Both the position numbers and the translations under genes were made by a program. Below, piece by piece: positions 7,663-9,065 of a stretch of DNA of 9,065 bases. Every line of letters begins with the position of its first letter. Positions within the stretch are counted from its first letter, which is position 1. Source of the stretch: Tepidiphilus sp. (GTDB lineage Bacteria > Pseudomonadota > Gammaproteobacteria > Burkholderiales > Rhodocyclaceae); the NCBI GenBank assembly GCA_028684345.1, contig JAQUGB010000064.1:1-9065 (forward strand). Direction: 5' to 3'. The notes beneath the pieces are model-generated. The model saw only the letters and a program-made list of their open reading frames with translations, did no database searches and had not been told where the DNA came from.

Positions 7663-7671
7663 GCGCTTTTT
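7649..7671 (+). terminator. Probable rho-independent terminator of the cas operon
   Basis: GCGGCTC (7649-7655) can pair with GAGCGC (7661-7666) as a GC-rich six-pair stem with one bulged G and a TGGCT loop, followed at once by TTTTT (7667-7671). The right arm and loop include the cas6 TGA, so the signal is embedded in the end of the gene. The rest of the short gap before ampG (7672-7720) shows no other feature, and no comparable T-tailed hairpin is seen for the opposite strand. Confidence 0.5.
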
Positions 7672-7720
7672 GGTGTGCATGCTCCATTTTCCGCGTGATG
7701 ATCGAATGATCTTTCCCGCC

Positions 7721-8986
7721 TCATCGCGTCGAATCGGGCGAACAACGACGCCAAGGCGCGACACGGACGAGCAAGAGCATCCCCGGCACGGCCAGTGCCA
7801 CGCAGCAGAAAAAGAAATTCACCCAGCCCAGGTGCTCGGCGAGCACGCCGGCAAAGGCATTGACCACGGTGCGCGGCACGGCGGCAAGGCTCGTGAAGAG
7901 CGCGAACTGCGTGGCGGTATAAGCCGGATGGGTGGTACGCGCGATGAAGGCGGTAAAGGCCGCCGTTCCCAGTCCGACGCCCAGGTATTCGGCGGAGATC
8001 ACGCCGGCGAGCGCGGCGCGCTCGAAGGTGCCGATGTGCTCAAAAGGGCCGAGCCAGGCGAGCCAGGCAAAACCGAGGATGGTGAGCATCTGCACCAGGC
8101 CGAAGAGCCACAGGGCGCGATCGATACCGATGCGTACCATCCACAGCCCGCCCGCCATGCCGCCGATGATGGCCGGCCACAGGCCGGCATGTTTGGCGAT
8201 CAGGCCGATGTCAGTTTTGCTGTAACCCATGTCCAGGTAAAACGGCGTCGACAAGGCGGTGGCAAGCGAGTCGCCCAACTTGTAGAGAAACGGGAAAGCC
8301 AGAATCCAGAAAGCATCGCGCCAGCCGCGTCGGCCAATGAATTCCTGCCAGGGTTCGATGCAGGCTGCCCGCAGGGTGCGCGGCCGGCTGACGACGACCG
8401 GTTCGCGAATGAAGAGCGCCATCGCCATGCCCGGCAGGACGAATAGCGCCGTGATCCAGAAGACCACGTTCCACGGCAGGCGGTCGGCGAGGATCAGCGA
8501 CAGCGAGCCGGGAACGAGGCCGGCGAGCCGGTAGGCATTGACATGCACGGCATTGCCCAGGCCCAGTTCCCTCTCGGCGAGCAGTTCGCGGCGAAAGGCG
8601 TCGAGCGCCACGTCCTGAGTGGCGGAACAGAGCGCCACCAGCGCGGCGAGGCAGGAAATGGCGAACATGTGCGTCCGCGGATCGAAACCGCCCAGGCCGC
8701 CGATGCAAAACAAGAGGCCGATCTGGGTGATCAGCATCCAGCCGCGCCGCCGGCCGAGCGGTGGTGCAAACCGGTCGAGCAGGGGCGACCAGAGGAATTT
8801 CCAGGTATAGGGAAACTGGATCAGGGCGAAAAAGCCGATGGTCGTGAGATCGACGCCTTCGCTGCGCAGCCAAGCGGGCAGCAGGTTGACGAGCAGATAG
8901 AGCGGCAACCCCGAGGCAAAGCCGGTGAAGACGCAGACCAGCATCTTGCGGGTGAGGAGCGGGGCAAGCCAGGCGGGCGCGGTCAT
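7721..8986 (-). CDS. ampG: AmpG-family muropeptide permease (MFS)
   Basis: AmpG is an inner-membrane permease of the major facilitator superfamily that brings anhydro-muropeptides from the periplasm into the cytoplasm for cell-wall recycling, and so can feed the inducer of AmpR-type beta-lactamase control. The 421-residue product is strongly hydrophobic with about twelve predicted membrane helices. Family signatures seen: FTGFASGLPLYLL in the first helix, IQFPYTWKFLWSPLLDRF followed by GRRRGW (residues 57-83, MFS motif A-like loop between helices 2 and 3), and SATQDVALDAFR (121-132). Escherichia coli AmpG is longer (491 residues), but shorter forms are common in other proteobacteria. An in-frame TGA lies upstream of the ATG, so the start is constrained; the ribosome site is weak. 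It is convergent with the cas operon and is probably a host housekeeping gene. Confidence 0.9.
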   Translation of the reverse strand: MTAPAWLAPLLTRKMLVCVFTGFASGLPLYLLVNLLPAWLRSEGVDLTTIGFFALIQFPYTWKFLWSPLLDRFAPPLGRRRGWMLITQIGLLFCIGGLGGFDPRTHMFAISCLAALVALCSATQDVALDAFRRELLAERELGLGNAVHVNAYRLAGLVPGSLSLILADRLPWNVVFWITALFVLPGMAMALFIREPVVVSRPRTLRAACIEPWQEFIGRRGWRDAFWILAFPFLYKLGDSLATALSTPFYLDMGYSKTDIGLIAKHAGLWPAIIGGMAGGLWMVRIGIDRALWLFGLVQMLTILGFAWLAWLGPFEHIGTFERAALAGVISAEYLGVGLGTAAFTAFIARTTHPAYTATQFALFTSLAAVPRTVVNAFAGVLAEHLGWVNFFFCCVALAVPGMLLLVRVAPWRRCSPDSTR

Positions 8987-9012
8987 GGGGTAGTCAATCG
9001 AAAGGAACGCTC

Positions 9013-9043
9013 ATTATGCCGCTGCAAAAGCGGTATTGCTCAA
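9013..9043 (-). promoter_or_regulatory. Possible sigma70-type promoter of ampG
   Basis: Read on the - strand, CATAAT (9018-9013) resembles a -10 box and TTGAGC (9043-9038) a -35 box, with a 19-base spacer that is longer than the ideal 17. The -10 box lies about 27 bases upstream of the ampG start codon. The region is more AT-rich than the surrounding genes. This is a pattern match only. Confidence 0.35.
9019..9033. repeat. Small inverted repeat within the ampG promoter spacer
   Basis: CCGCT (9019-9023) and AGCGG (9029-9033) are perfect inverted arms around GCAAA. They lie between the putative -35 and -10 boxes, where a repressor or activator could bind. Five-base arms in GC-rich DNA can arise by chance, so the role is uncertain. 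Confidence 0.35.
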
Positions 9044-9065
9044 ACACAATTACTTGCAAAAAATC

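Noticed and set aside
7696..7712. GATCGAATGATC as a terminator between the convergent genes
   Set aside because: The stem is only four AT/GC pairs, each arm is self-palindromic and there is no clear T tail on either strand.
7286..8446. A + strand open frame of 386 codons bridging cas6 and the ampG antisense strand
   Set aside because: It crosses the cas6 stop in another frame and reads ampG backwards. The product has no recognisable fold and no ribosome site.
1..9065. CRISPR array or cas1/cas2 adaptation genes
   Set aside because: No regularly spaced repeats and no adaptation protein motifs were found by eye; the only non-coding stretches are under 80 bases. An array may lie outside the window.

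Overview
The window carries most of a type III-B (Cmr) CRISPR-Cas effector operon on the + strand, followed by a convergent gene for an AmpG-type muropeptide permease on the - strand. The DNA is GC-rich by eye, packed with genes, and uses strong Shine-Dalgarno sites with ATGA start/stop overlaps. The permease resembles proteobacterial AmpG, so a high-GC proteobacterium, perhaps a betaproteobacterium, is the best guess. That assignment is inference.

Layout: bases 1-3072 hold cas10/cmr2, cut at its 5' end by the window edge. Then come cmr3 (3069-4226), cmr4 (4246-5181), cmr5 (5178-5534), cmr6 (5537-6790) and a cas6-family endoribonuclease gene (6787-7662). Adjacent genes overlap by 4 bases or lie at most 19 bases apart, so they look like one translationally coupled transcript. 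A hairpin followed by five T's overlaps the cas6 stop codon and probably ends it. After about 58 non-coding bases, ampG runs leftward (8986-7721). Its upstream region, up to the right edge, holds a possible promoter and a small inverted repeat.

How the genes work together: Cas6 would cut precursor crRNA. Cmr4 forms the RNA-cleaving backbone of the complex, Cmr5 the small-subunit filament, Cmr3 the 5'-handle cap and Cmr6 the 3' end. Cas10 would sense bound target RNA. It keeps an HD motif (possible DNase) and a GGDD palm motif (cyclic oligoadenylate synthesis). No CRISPR array, adaptation genes (cas1/cas2), cmr1 or CARF/SAVED effector gene lies inside the window.

This is a recognisable known system rather than a new class. 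The points worth a second look are the apparent loss of the zinc-knuckle cysteines in Cas10, a helical charged C-terminal extension of about 110 residues on Cmr6, the four-cysteine cluster in Cas6, the unseen cmr1 and cyclic-oligoadenylate effector, and the terminator embedded in the cas6 stop codon.
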